From Vibrio mytili (GTDB lineage: Bacteria > Pseudomonadota > Gammaproteobacteria > Enterobacterales > Vibrionaceae), in NCBI RefSeq assembly GCF_000830505.1, contig NZ_JXOK01000063.1:34606-98605 (forward strand): a DNA stretch of 64,000 nucleotides, read 5' to 3'. The notes below the pieces were generated by a model. That model ran no database searches. It was not told where the DNA came from and was given only the letters and a program-made list of their open reading frames with translations. This document shows positions 46,173-55,380 of the stretch, in pieces; position 1 is the first letter of the stretch, and every line of letters starts with the position of its first letter. The position numbers and the translations under genes are program-made.

Positions 46173-46589
46173 ATGTGCCTCTTTAAATGTTGGAGCAGTA
46201 GAGGAATGTGCTCCTTATCGCAATGGCGCACAACATACAGTACCCAGCGTTTTGTTTCGAATTTTTAGTTATATATATTGATTTTCGTCCGGTTAATCGT
46301 TTGCATTTGAAGTTAAATTTCAAAATGTGTCAAATTAAGTTATCTGAAATGTTATGTAATGTGAAAAATATGTGCTTCATCTGTTGCGGTCGCAAAAAGT
46401 TAATCATCTACCCATAGGTCGAATGTCTCGTTCGGGACTAAAGACGGACATAGGCAAGAAAAAGCACGGCTAGCACTAATTTTTTGTGGAAATCAGTAAA
46501 AAAAGACGACATTTACAAATTAGGGGTTGAGATTTTTTTGTGAAAAATGAACTATGGGGGAGGTTTTTAATACACGGAGAGTTAATGCG
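46173..46589. other. intergenic region between the NhaC gene and asd
   Basis: No gene is supported. I see a spaced inverted repeat TTTGAA-N7-TTCAAA near 46300 and an AT-rich stretch before asd, but no clear riboswitch. I looked for a lysine riboswitch and did not recognise its core. Confidence 0.45.
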
Positions 46590-47705
46590 ATGAGAGTTGG
46601 TTTAGTTGGTTGGCGCGGTATGGTGGGTTCTGTCCTTATGCAGCGCATGGTTGAAGAAAAAGACTTCGATCTCATCGAACCAGTATTCTACAGTACTTCT
46701 CAAATTGGTATTCCTGCTCCTAACTTAGGAAAAGACGCAGGCTTGCTGCAAGACGCGTTTGATATTGAAAGTTTAAAACAACTTGATGTGATCATTACGT
46801 GTCAAGGTGGTGGCTACACTGAAAAAGTTTACCCAGCACTTCGTCAAGCTGGTTGGAAAGGCTACTGGATTGATGCTGCTTCTACATTGCGTATGGCAGA
46901 AGATTCTATTATCACGCTTGATCCAGTCAACCTGAAACAGATTCAACAAGGCATTCATGCTGGCACTAATACATTTGTTGGTGGTAACTGTACTGTAAGT
47001 CTGATGCTCATGGGTCTTGGTGGCCTGTTCGAGAAAGGCCTTGTTGAGTGGACAAGTGCGATGACGTATCAAGCTGCATCTGGCGCAGGTGCTCAGAACA
47101 TGCGCGAATTGATCTCTCAAATGGGTGTTATCAATGATTCTGTGAGCTCTGAGCTTGCGAATCCAGCCAGTTCTATTCTTGATATCGATAAAAAAGTCGC
47201 AGATACAATGCGTAGTGCTTCTTTCCCTACGGATAAGTTCGGCGCTCCTCTTGCTGGTTCATTGATTCCATGGATTGATGTAAAACGTGAAAACGGACAG
47301 AGCAAAGAAGAGTGGAAAGCAGGTGTTGAAGCGAACAAGATTCTAGGCTTCCAGGATTCACCAGTTCCAATTGATGGTACATGTGTACGTATCGGTGCAA
47401 TGCGTTGTCACTCACAAGCTTTAACCATTAAGTTAAAGCAAAATGTCCCTATGGATGAAATCGAAGATATCATTGCGAATCACAACGAATGGGTGAAAGT
47501 GATTCCAAACGAACGTGATATCACAGCGCAAGAGCTAAGTCCTGCAAAAGTAACAGGTACTATGTCTGTGCCTGTTGGTCGTCTGCGTAAGATGGCCATG
47601 GGCGATGATTTCCTAAATGCATTCACCGTTGGTGACCAATTGCTTTGGGGTGCGGCAGAGCCACTGCGTCGTACATTGCGAATCATCCTTGCTGAAAAAG
47701 CGTAA
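46590..47705 (+). CDS. asd: aspartate-semialdehyde dehydrogenase
   Basis: Enzyme reducing aspartyl phosphate to the semialdehyde for lysine, threonine, methionine and diaminopimelate synthesis, 371 residues. The NADP-binding motif is VGLVGWRGMVGSVLMQRM at the start and the active cysteine lies in GGNCTVSLML. The later IRIGAMRCHSQALTIKL-like segment (VRIGAMRCHSQALTIKL) is typical of the proteobacterial ASADH. The start at 46590 has ACGGAGAG ten bases upstream, so the longer frame from 46554 is not used. A strong terminator follows. Confidence 0.95.
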   Translation: MRVGLVGWRGMVGSVLMQRMVEEKDFDLIEPVFYSTSQIGIPAPNLGKDAGLLQDAFDIESLKQLDVIITCQGGGYTEKVYPALRQAGWKGYWIDAASTLRMAEDSIITLDPVNLKQIQQGIHAGTNTFVGGNCTVSLMLMGLGGLFEKGLVEWTSAMTYQAASGAGAQNMRELISQMGVINDSVSSELANPASSILDIDKKVADTMRSASFPTDKFGAPLAGSLIPWIDVKRENGQSKEEWKAGVEANKILGFQDSPVPIDGTCVRIGAMRCHSQALTIKLKQNVPMDEIEDIIANHNEWVKVIPNERDITAQELSPAKVTGTMSVPVGRLRKMAMGDDFLNAFTVGDQLLWGAAEPLRRTLRIILAEKA

Positions 47706-47723
47706 GCTTATTGGCGATAGAAC

Positions 47724-47751
47724 AAGGGCTCCTGTTTTGGAGCCCTTTTTA
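47724..47751 (+). terminator. rho-independent terminator of asd
   Basis: AAGGGCTCC at 47724-47732 pairs exactly with GGAGCCCTT at 47739-47747, then T residues. Confidence 0.88.
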
Positions 47752-47787
47752 TTGCACGCTTTTGTTTTTCTTTTTTTCTCTTCTCTT

Positions 47788-48654
47788 TTACTTCGATGAC
47801 TGCTCACCCCTTACCACTCTTTTATCAGGGTCAGCCAATTCACTGCCACAATGCTTGCAATAGATAGCGTCAGGATCATGGCCTGCCTGTGAGCAATTTG
47901 GGCACTTAACCAGAGTTTTGTGTGACTGCATTTCTTGATGCAACTCTGCAGTGAATATCCCCGTCGGCACGGCCAAAATGGAATAACCCAATAACATTGT
48001 GAGTGAGGCGAGCGCTTTACCTAAATTTGTCTGTGGCACGAGGTCTCCGTAACCAACCGTTGTAATAGTGACAATAGCCCAATAGATGCTCTTGGGAATG
48101 CTGGTAAAGCCATTTTCAGGGCCTTCGACAATGAAAATTAAAGAGCCGAATATGGTGACGAGGATGGCGACGGAACTGAAGAAAATAAAAATCTTTCTGC
48201 GTGCCATCAGCAGCGAACGTAATAAAATGTTCGACTCTTGCAAGTAACGCACTAACTTTAATATTCGGAAAATCCGAAGCACACGAAGCGCTCTGATCAC
48301 ACCCATGAACGTTGCTGAAGGAAAAAACAACACTAAATAGGTGGGGAGTATTGCGAGTAAATCGACAACGCCATAAAAGCTTTTTGCATAGGCAGCAGGT
48401 TTTGGTGAACAGTACAGTCGAAGTAAGTACTCAACCGTGAATAAACCGGTAAAGGTGTACTCCAAGTACTTCAATTCTGTCGCCCATTCTGCCGATACCG
48501 CAGGGATAGAATCGAGAACCAATACGACTAATGAACTGATGATCGCGATAATTAGAGCGATATCGAAGGTACGCCCCGCTTTGGTGTGCGTACCAAAGAT
48601 AGTGATGTAAAGCGTATGTTTAAGAGAGTCTTCCGTCATGATAAAGCGATCCAT
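47788..48654 (-). CDS. voltage-gated potassium channel-like protein with C-terminal zinc ribbon
   Basis: Ion channel of 288 residues with six membrane helices. The fourth helix is arginine-rich (RALRVLRIFRILKLVRYLQ), as in voltage sensors, and the selectivity filter is TTVGYGD. After the last helix the chain ends in a short zinc-ribbon-like module with two CxxC pairs (KCPNCSQAG, YCKHCGSEL) and a charged tail. That cysteine module is unusual for a voltage-gated channel and could sense metal or redox state. The role in potassium homeostasis is inferred. A second possible start lies fifteen bases downstream. Confidence 0.88.
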   Translation of the reverse strand: MDRFIMTEDSLKHTLYITIFGTHTKAGRTFDIALIIAIISSLVVLVLDSIPAVSAEWATELKYLEYTFTGLFTVEYLLRLYCSPKPAAYAKSFYGVVDLLAILPTYLVLFFPSATFMGVIRALRVLRIFRILKLVRYLQESNILLRSLLMARRKIFIFFSSVAILVTIFGSLIFIVEGPENGFTSIPKSIYWAIVTITTVGYGDLVPQTNLGKALASLTMLLGYSILAVPTGIFTAELHQEMQSHKTLVKCPNCSQAGHDPDAIYCKHCGSELADPDKRVVRGEQSSK

Positions 48655-48689
48655 TATTGAGTCGCTTTATCATACAGTTTTATCGAAAC

Positions 48690-49328
48690 TCAGGCTAATC
48701 CTGGGAATAGGCTTCTCAATCCGTTGGCAATAAATTCGATACCCAGTGCGCCCAGGATAAGGCCCATAATACGGGTAATGACGTTGATCCCGGTTTGGCC
48801 TAGCACGCGGACGATCAACGGCGCTGAACGAAATAGCAGCCAAGAGCAGAAGCAGAAAACACAAATCGTAATGCTGATGCCTACCGTATCCAACATATCT
48901 GGGTAACGAGAGCCATAGACGATGGTTGAGCTGATCGCACCAGGGCCAGCCATTAAAGGCATAGCAAGGGGAACGACCCCAATTTGTTCACGGCTAACCG
49001 ATTCTGTTCTTTCTTGCTTGTTCTGCTTATCTTCACCCAACTTACCGCTCATCATTGAGAACGCGATGCTCAATAGTAGCAGCCCGCCTGCCACGCGAAA
49101 CGAATCTAGAGAAATGCTGAACATGTCTAGCAGCATCTGACCTGCAAACAGTGAAATAGTCAAAATGATAGCAACCGCGATGTTCGCGGTCGTGGCGGTT
49201 TTGTGCTTCTCTTCGGGTGTCATGTGGCCCGTCAGAGACACGAACACAGGCATGATGCCGACGGGGTTAACGGCAGCGACCAATCCCAAGAAAAATTGCA
49301 GGAAAATAGCGAGCTCAAACGTTTGCAT
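48690..49328 (-). CDS. ychE: MarC-family inner-membrane protein, YchE-like
   Basis: Membrane protein of 212 residues of the MarC/UPF0056 family with six hydrophobic helices. It shows AAVNPVGIMPVFVSLTGHMT, a duplicated MarC motif, and VVPLAMPLMAGPGAISSTIVY. It lies just upstream of, and divergent from, adhE, as ychE does in E. coli, which is the main reason for the symbol. Function is unknown; multidrug resistance was not confirmed for the family. Confidence 0.85.
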   Translation of the reverse strand: MQTFELAIFLQFFLGLVAAVNPVGIMPVFVSLTGHMTPEEKHKTATTANIAVAIILTISLFAGQMLLDMFSISLDSFRVAGGLLLLSIAFSMMSGKLGEDKQNKQERTESVSREQIGVVPLAMPLMAGPGAISSTIVYGSRYPDMLDTVGISITICVFCFCSWLLFRSAPLIVRVLGQTGINVITRIMGLILGALGIEFIANGLRSLFPGLA

Positions 49329-50027
49329 AGTGTTTACTCAATCAAGGTTCACATTAGTGAAAGACGGACGGGGTAACATGTTCCAAGTGAGACAAGTTTT
49401 CATACTTGGCCTATTGGTTTTTTAGGTCGTCAATGTAAGTCAAAAACTGCCTAGGATGAAATGAAAAAAACTAACGAATTCACGGCAATTTCGGTGAGAA
49501 AAACTAATATTTTAACGAACTGTGTAGAGGATGATTGAAAATTGTTGCATAAATTAAGGTTGACAAATAGTGAGATATGCATAAACGTTAACATTCGCAC
49601 ATTTTTGATAAAAAACTGGGGGCTTTGTAGAGAGCAAGGCAGGTTTCTATATACTCTCAGTAGCACAGAAATTCAGGACTACATGTAATTTGTTGTCTAA
49701 AAATGAAACTTTTTTACAGGTTGTTGTTGTTTCTTTTAATTATTTGAGCGTTTGGCTCTTTTTTGTTCAATAAAAGTTTAATTAAAAATAATTTATATAT
49801 CAGTTAGTTAGGTTAGGTTTTGAAGGTGGGTTACTACTTAAAGGGTATTTCGAGAGTGAGAACTGATCCAAGTCAATTTTTTTCACACTCTGAAATATTA
49901 TACTCAGTCCTGAAAGCAATTTACTAAGATGGTTGTTACCTAACTCGCTGAAGATAAATAGCAAACCGGACAGACAATAGCCTTAATAAAAAGTTTTTAA
50001 TATTTTGTTAATTTTAGGAGAACCCCT
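49329..50027. other. long regulatory region upstream of adhE
   Basis: No gene is supported. The region is AT-rich. A near-consensus FNR-like site, CTGAT-CCAA-GTCAA, is at 49863-49876, and a TTGACA at 49560-49565 has no good -10. The adhE leader may be several hundred bases. Confidence 0.5.
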
Positions 50028-52730
50028 ATGCCTGTAACTAATATGGCTGAACTAGATGCAATGGTCGCTCGCGTTAAGAAAGCGCAAGAAGAGTTCGCTA
50101 CTTACTCTCAAGAGCAAGTAGACAAAATCTTCCGCGCTGCGTCTCTTGCTGCTAACCAAGCTCGTATCCCTCTAGCGCAACAAGCGGTAGAAGAATCTGG
50201 TATGGGTATTGTTGAAGATAAAGTAATCAAGAACCACTTCGCTTCTGAGTTTATCTACAACAAATACAAAGACGAAAAAACGTGTGGCATCCTAGAAGAA
50301 GATGACAACCTAGGTACAATGACTATCGCTGAGCCTGTAGGTATCATCTGTGGTATCGTACCAACTACTAACCCAACATCGACAGCAATCTTCAAATCTC
50401 TTATCTCTTTGAAGACTCGTAACGGTATCATCTTCTCTCCACACCCACGTGCGAAAAACTCTACTAACGATGCAGCAAAACTTGTTTTAGATGCAGCGGT
50501 AGCAGCTGGTGCTCCAAAAGACATCATCGGTTGGATTGACCAACCTTCAGTTGAGCTTTCTAACGCACTTATGAAGCACGATGACATCGCACTTATCCTT
50601 GCAACTGGTGGTCCAGGCATGGTTAAAGCGGCTTACTCTTCTGGTAAACCAGCGATCGGTGTTGGTGCAGGTAACGTTCCTGTTGTTATCGATGAAACTG
50701 CTGACATCAAACGTGCAGTTGCTTCTATCCTAATGTCTAAAACATTCGATAACGGCGTAGTATGTGCTTCTGAGCAGGCAGCTATCGTTGTTGATGAAGT
50801 TTACGACGAAGTTAAAGCACGTTTCGCTTCTCACAAAGCATACGTTCTAAACAAAACTGAAGCAGATAAAGTACGTAAAGTACTGCTTATCGATGGCGCA
50901 CTAAACGCGAAAATCGTAGGTCAACCAGCAGCAGCTATCGCAGAAATGGCTGGCGTTAAAGTTCCTGCTGATACGAAAGTTCTTGTTGGTGAAGGTCTGG
51001 GTAAAGTTGCGTACGATGACGCATTCGCTCACGAAAAACTATCTCCAACTCTAGGTTTGTTCCGTGCTGACAACTTCGAAGACGCAGTTGCTCAAGCGGT
51101 AACTATGGTTGAAATCGGCGGTATCGGTCACACGTCTGGTCTTTACACTAACCAAGATGTAAATGCAGACCGTATCCGTTACTTCGGTGATAAGCTAAAA
51201 ACTGCACGTATTCTAATCAATATCCCGACTACACACGGTGGTATCGGTGACTTGTACAACTTCAACGTTGCGCCTTCTCTAACACTAGGTTGTGGTTCAT
51301 GGGGTGGTAACTCTATCTCTGAGAACGTAGGTCCTAAGCACCTAATCAACAAGAAAACTGTAGCGAAGCGAGCTGAAAACATGTTGTGGCACAAACTACC
51401 TAAGTCAATCTACTTCCGTCGTGGTAGCCTTCCAATCGCACTTAGCGACCTAGAAGGTAAGAAACGCGCATTCCTAGTTACTGACCGTTTCCTATTCAAC
51501 AACGGCTATGCAGATGACGTAGTGAAACTACTGAAATCTCAAGGCATGGAAGTTCAAACTTTCTTCGACGTAGAAGCGGATCCAACGCTATCTGTTGTTA
51601 AGAAAGGTGCCGCTCAAATGGCTAGCTACCAACCAGATGTTATCCTTGCTCTAGGTGGTGGTTCACCAATGGATGCAGCGAAAATCATGTGGGTAATGTA
51701 CGAGCACCCAGAAACACACTTCGAAGAGCTTGCAATGCGCTTTATGGACATCCGTAAACGTATCTACAAGTTCCCTAAAATGGGTCAAAAAGCTGAACTT
51801 GTTTGTATCACAACAACTTCAGGTACGGGTTCAGAAGTTACTCCATTCGCGGTTGTTACAGACGACGAAACTGGTGCTAAATACCCACTAGCTGACTACG
51901 AACTAACGCCAAACATGGCTATCGTAGACGCGAACCTAGTGATGAACATGCCTAAGTCTCTAACGGCATTCGGTGGTTACGATGCTGTGACTCACGCTCT
52001 AGAAGCTTACGTATCTGTTCTTGCGAACGAATACTCTGATGGCCAAGCTCTGCAAGCACTTAAGATGCTTAAAGAGTACCTACCATCAAGCTACGCGAAC
52101 GGTGCAAATGACCCAATCGCTCGTGAAAAAGTACACAACGCCGCAACTATCGCTGGTGTAGCATTTGCCAACGCATTCCTAGGTGTATGTCACTCAATGG
52201 CACACAAACTAGGTGCTGAGTTCCACGTACCACACGGTTTGGCGAACGCACTGCTTATCTCTAACGTTGTACGTTACAACGCGAACGATAACCCAACTAA
52301 ACAAACTGCGTTCTCTCAATACGACCGTCCACAAGCACGTCGTCGTTACGCTGAGGTTGCTGACCACCTAGGCCTAAGCCAAGAAGGTGACCGTACTGCT
52401 CAGAAGATTGAACGTCTACTAGCATGGATGGATGAGCTAAAAGTTAACCTAGACATCCCAATGTCAATCCAAGCAGCGGGTGTTGCTGAAGCTGACTTCC
52501 TTGCGAAACTAGATGAGCTAGCAGTTGAAGCGTTCGATGACCAATGTACTGGTGCGAACCCACGCTACCCACTAATTAGCGAGCTGAAAGAAGTGCTATT
52601 GGCTTCTTACTACGGTAAAGCTTTCGTTGAAGGTGAAACTTTCGAAGGTACAACTGTAATCAAGAAAAAAGCAGACCAAGAAGCAGCTAAACCAGCAGCT
52701 AAAGCGAAAAAAGAAAAAGCTGACGCGTAA
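50028..52730 (+). CDS. adhE: bifunctional acetaldehyde-CoA/alcohol dehydrogenase
   Basis: Fermentative enzyme of 900 residues that reduces acetyl-CoA to ethanol and assembles into long spirosomes. The N-terminal aldehyde dehydrogenase half shows GIVPTTNPTSTAIFKSL and the active cysteine in NGVVCASEQAA. The C-terminal iron-dependent alcohol dehydrogenase half shows ALGGGSPMDAAKIMW, TAFGGYDAVTHALEAYVS and HSMAHKLGAEFHVPHGLANA with the iron ligands. A charged Ala/Lys tail follows. AGGAGAA precedes the start. The codons are strongly biased to those of highly expressed Vibrio genes (for example CGT, GGT, CCA and TCT), suggesting high expression, probably in anaerobiosis. Confidence 0.97.
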   Translation: MPVTNMAELDAMVARVKKAQEEFATYSQEQVDKIFRAASLAANQARIPLAQQAVEESGMGIVEDKVIKNHFASEFIYNKYKDEKTCGILEEDDNLGTMTIAEPVGIICGIVPTTNPTSTAIFKSLISLKTRNGIIFSPHPRAKNSTNDAAKLVLDAAVAAGAPKDIIGWIDQPSVELSNALMKHDDIALILATGGPGMVKAAYSSGKPAIGVGAGNVPVVIDETADIKRAVASILMSKTFDNGVVCASEQAAIVVDEVYDEVKARFASHKAYVLNKTEADKVRKVLLIDGALNAKIVGQPAAAIAEMAGVKVPADTKVLVGEGLGKVAYDDAFAHEKLSPTLGLFRADNFEDAVAQAVTMVEIGGIGHTSGLYTNQDVNADRIRYFGDKLKTARILINIPTTHGGIGDLYNFNVAPSLTLGCGSWGGNSISENVGPKHLINKKTVAKRAENMLWHKLPKSIYFRRGSLPIALSDLEGKKRAFLVTDRFLFNNGYADDVVKLLKSQGMEVQTFFDVEADPTLSVVKKGAAQMASYQPDVILALGGGSPMDAAKIMWVMYEHPETHFEELAMRFMDIRKRIYKFPKMGQKAELVCITTTSGTGSEVTPFAVVTDDETGAKYPLADYELTPNMAIVDANLVMNMPKSLTAFGGYDAVTHALEAYVSVLANEYSDGQALQALKMLKEYLPSSYANGANDPIAREKVHNAATIAGVAFANAFLGVCHSMAHKLGAEFHVPHGLANALLISNVVRYNANDNPTKQTAFSQYDRPQARRRYAEVADHLGLSQEGDRTAQKIERLLAWMDELKVNLDIPMSIQAAGVAEADFLAKLDELAVEAFDDQCTGANPRYPLISELKEVLLASYYGKAFVEGETFEGTTVIKKKADQEAAKPAAKAKKEKADA

Positions 52731-52788
52731 TTAAGAGTCGCTTTGAGTAAAGGTTTTCGCTAGCACGAAACCTTAATCGGGAAATGTT

Positions 52789-52823
52789 AAAGCCCCAGTC
52801 GATATGACTGGGGCTTTTTTTTT
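52789..52823 (+). terminator. rho-independent terminator of adhE
   Basis: AAAGCCCCAGTC at 52789-52800 pairs exactly with GACTGGGGCTTT at 52806-52817 over five bases, followed by more T. Confidence 0.9.
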
Positions 52824-52906
52824 GCTGCTCGTTTATTGCTTGTTCCTGCGCTTATTTTTTCGATATATAGCTGAAGATTAATGAAAAATTATGGTCATCA
52901 TAGGTA

Positions 52907-53590
52907 TTAAACTTCCGTCGCAACCACTCGGCCGCTAAAGTACTCATTGGAAACGATGTAAGCGGTGTTTCTCACCAGTTCGTCTTGAACTTCTGACCAA
53001 TGGGTTGCGTTTCGACCCTCTTTCGTTTGGCTGACCGAAGGAATAACGCCCCCCACGCGAATATTAAATGGCGTAAGTTCTTTAGCCCAACTGTGCGTAA
53101 ACCCAGACACTAATGCCGCCACATTTTCAATGCCACTTAAATCTTCATGATTATCATGAGAGATGACGTTGACGATCACGCCTTTTTTATTCTCAGCGCG
53201 AAGCCGTTCTGCTCCTACCTGACCATAGGCATAAAGAAAACGAGTAGCAGACGACAAGTGGTCGATGTAGACATTCATCGGTTCGGGCGTCATCAACCCA
53301 GGCATGGGCGTGCTGGTCCAGCAATTGACGATGACGTCAGGAGCCTCACCCAGTTGTTCGTGTATTTTGTCAAACATCAGCTGAATAGAAGCGGGGTCAT
53401 CGTCCAGTGCCTTCATCGCATACACATTGTCTGTAAAAGCACTGATTTGGTCGTAACTGGTGCGTAACGCATTGCTATCTTGATCGCATAAGATCAAAAT
53501 CGCACCTAAATGCGCAAAGTGGCTGGCGCACGTTCGACCGATTACCGACCCGGCTGACGTAACGAGAATAATTGAGTCTTTAATGTCCAT
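52907..53590 (-). CDS. short-chain dehydrogenase-like protein with degenerate active site
   Basis: Rossmann-fold protein of 227 residues. It has an SDR-like nucleotide-binding start, ILVTSAGSVIGRTCASHFA (T-x-x-x-G type) and LILCDQDSNAL, and a later VIVNVISHDNH. The usual catalytic Tyr-x-x-x-Lys is not visible: the aligned stretch reads IENVAALVSGFTHSWAKELTPF, with Ile and Ala at those positions. It therefore may bind a nucleotide without acting as a dehydrogenase. I choose the ATG at 53590 because upstream residues do not resemble the family. Its partner and substrate are unknown. Confidence 0.7.
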   Translation of the reverse strand: MDIKDSIILVTSAGSVIGRTCASHFAHLGAILILCDQDSNALRTSYDQISAFTDNVYAMKALDDDPASIQLMFDKIHEQLGEAPDVIVNCWTSTPMPGLMTPEPMNVYIDHLSSATRFLYAYGQVGAERLRAENKKGVIVNVISHDNHEDLSGIENVAALVSGFTHSWAKELTPFNIRVGGVIPSVSQTKEGRNATHWSEVQDELVRNTAYIVSNEYFSGRVVATEV

Positions 53591-53773
53591 AACATCTTCA
53601 CTGTATCCGTACATAAAGCAGTAGCTTGTTCGAACAGCATGGTTTAATTTCGCCACATCTAGTGTGAATGGCTTCAAACTAACGATGATATTGTTTAGGT
53701 AAAGTGCCGGAATTGGTAAAGGGTCACACTTCTAGAGCGAGGGAAGTGTAAGTGGAGGGGAAAAAGCCGATCT

Positions 53774-54277
53774 CTACACTTGTGCTTGAATATGGTATTG
53801 GCGCTGGGCAGTGACTAACTGATTGTAAAGATTGGCATCTGGGATAAGTTTTTTGTTTCGTTCCCCTAAACTGCGACGCTCATGACCGGATAGGTTGTGG
53901 TAAACCTCTTCGGGTAGGTTAAACGTGTCTTCAGGTAAATACGTCAGAGCATCCGGCTTTAGGTAATGACAAAGCTTTGCTGAGGGTAATCCCGAAGTTT
54001 GGAATTGCTTGGCTTGTTCTGCCGCCAACTCATAACTGCTGGTGTCTGAACGCAAAGCCTGAGGTTGAGAAAGGCTGAACTGCTGACGAAGGATATCGTC
54101 GCTTGTCTTAACGCTATCAACCTCTTCTATAGGTACCGCATCACGGACATCGTTCGAGAACATCGACAAAATCAACGCAAAATCGGCGCGACGACCTTCG
54201 TTAACCGCATGGTTGATACCATTGCCGATATGAAGTTCGTTGATGACGCTCGCTTTGTCTAAAGTATGAATTTGCAT
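53774..54277 (-). CDS. uncharacterised 167-residue protein
   Basis: I do not recognise the family. It is soluble, with no signal peptide or membrane helix, and rich in Leu, Ser, Gln and Asp. The N-terminal part (LDKASVINELHIGNGINHAVNEGRR) looks alpha-helical and the middle part holds a DLPEEVYHNLSGHERRSLGE-type helical stretch (from NLPEEVYHNLSG). AGAGGAAC lies eight bases before the start. It stands alone between an SDR-like gene and sodB. The reading frame and ribosome site are good, so I accept it as a gene. Confidence 0.7.
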   Translation of the reverse strand: MQIHTLDKASVINELHIGNGINHAVNEGRRADFALILSMFSNDVRDAVPIEEVDSVKTSDDILRQQFSLSQPQALRSDTSSYELAAEQAKQFQTSGLPSAKLCHYLKPDALTYLPEDTFNLPEEVYHNLSGHERRSLGERNKKLIPDANLYNQLVTAQRQYHIQAQV

Positions 54278-54450
54278 GGTGTTCCTCTTGAGTTGCTTTT
54301 ATAACGGCAGACTCAATAGAAACTTGAGTAAAAAGAAGTGACTACATTGAAAAAAGCAAATAAGCGGGGGGAGGTCGATTGTCGAGAAAGCACCTGAGTG
54401 AACAACATGTCACTACAGTATGACTTTTACCTCACAGGCTAACCAATAAA

Positions 54451-54480
54451 AAAGCTCGCTAAAAATAGCGAGCTTTTATA
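54451..54480. terminator. terminator of sodB
   Basis: AAAGCTCGCT at 54451-54460 pairs exactly with AGCGAGCTTT at 54467-54476 over six bases. On the minus strand TTT follows the stem, so it ends sodB. Confidence 0.88.
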
Positions 54481-54508
54481 AAGACTAAATTGAACTAGGG
54501 GAAGTGAA

Positions 54509-55093
54509 TTACTTCGCTAGGTTCTCTGCAACGAAGTCCCAGTTTACAAGAGCCCAGAAGCCGTTCATGTAATCAGGACGTAGGTTGCGGTAATCGATGT
54601 AGTACGCGTGTTCCCACAGGTCAACAGTAAGAAGTGGAGTAACACCTTCTTCAGTTAGTGGAGTTGCAGCGTTAGAAGTGTTAACGATGTCTAGAGAACC
54701 GTCAGCCTTCTTAACTAGCCAAGTCCATGAAGAACCGAAGTTGTTGATTGCTGAATCAGTGAACTTCGCTTTGAATTCTTCAAAAGAACCGAATGCCGCG
54801 TTGATTGCATCAGCAACTGCGCCAGTTGGTTCGCCGCCTGCGTTTGGAGCTAGACAGTGCCAGTAGAACGTGTGGTTCCAGATCTGAGCTGCGTTATTGA
54901 ATACGCCACCAGTAGAAGTTTTGATGATCTCTTCTAGAGTTTTGCCTTCGAACTCAGTGCCAGGAATTAAGCCGTTTAGCTTCACAACGTAAGTGTTGTG
55001 GTGCTTACCGTGGTGGTAGTCTAGAGTTTCTGCTGAGATATGTGGTTCTAGTGCGTCTTTTGCGTATGGAAGTGCTGGTAGTTCAAATGCCAT
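54509..55093 (-). CDS. sodB: iron superoxide dismutase
   Basis: Cytoplasmic dismutase of superoxide, 194 residues, the usual length. The metal ligands are visible: His in HHGKHHNTYV, His in NHTFYWHCL, and Asp and His in VDLWEHAYYIDY. The segment AAQIWNHTFYWHCL and the GSSWTWL stretch are typical of the iron form. It is divergent from grxD across a 287-base gap containing an 11-base inverted repeat, and it is followed by its own terminator. Iron-dependent control is expected from E. coli but no certain Fur box is visible. Confidence 0.96.
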   Translation of the reverse strand: MAFELPALPYAKDALEPHISAETLDYHHGKHHNTYVVKLNGLIPGTEFEGKTLEEIIKTSTGGVFNNAAQIWNHTFYWHCLAPNAGGEPTGAVADAINAAFGSFEEFKAKFTDSAINNFGSSWTWLVKKADGSLDIVNTSNAATPLTEEGVTPLLTVDLWEHAYYIDYRNLRPDYMNGFWALVNWDFVAENLAK

Positions 55094-55189
55094 TACTCGA
55101 TTCTCCGTTGATTTGAAAGGGGAGACCCTTTCGATTGCTTCCAGTTTATTCTTACTTATATGTCATCGTAACGACTGACTTGCTAGTTA

Positions 55190-55217
55190 TTTTAATAAAG
55201 TTTTTACTTTATTAAAA
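55190..55217. repeat. perfect 11-bp inverted repeat in the sodB-grxD divergent region
   Basis: TTTTAATAAAG at 55190-55200 and its exact reverse complement at 55207-55217, separated by TTTTTA. It lies about 100 bases upstream of sodB. It may be an operator; the AT content also makes it a chance candidate. Confidence 0.55.
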
Positions 55218-55380
55218 GCCATATATGAAAAAAATTTCAGCGACTAACAGTGCAAAATGCTGAATGAGTCGTCGATAAACTACTTTACTATAGACCTTAT
55301 CAATTATATGGTTTTTATTCTGTGTTTATTGAGTAGAATGTGACAAATAAACAAAGTGAACATCTAGGAATGAGGAAGCG

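Noticed and set aside
46173..46589. Lysine riboswitch before asd
   Set aside because: The paired core and lysine-binding loops could not be recognised, so the claim has no support.
50255..50620. Long antisense reading frame within adhE
   Set aside because: It mirrors the biased codons of adhE on the other strand; it has no ribosome site and no family match.
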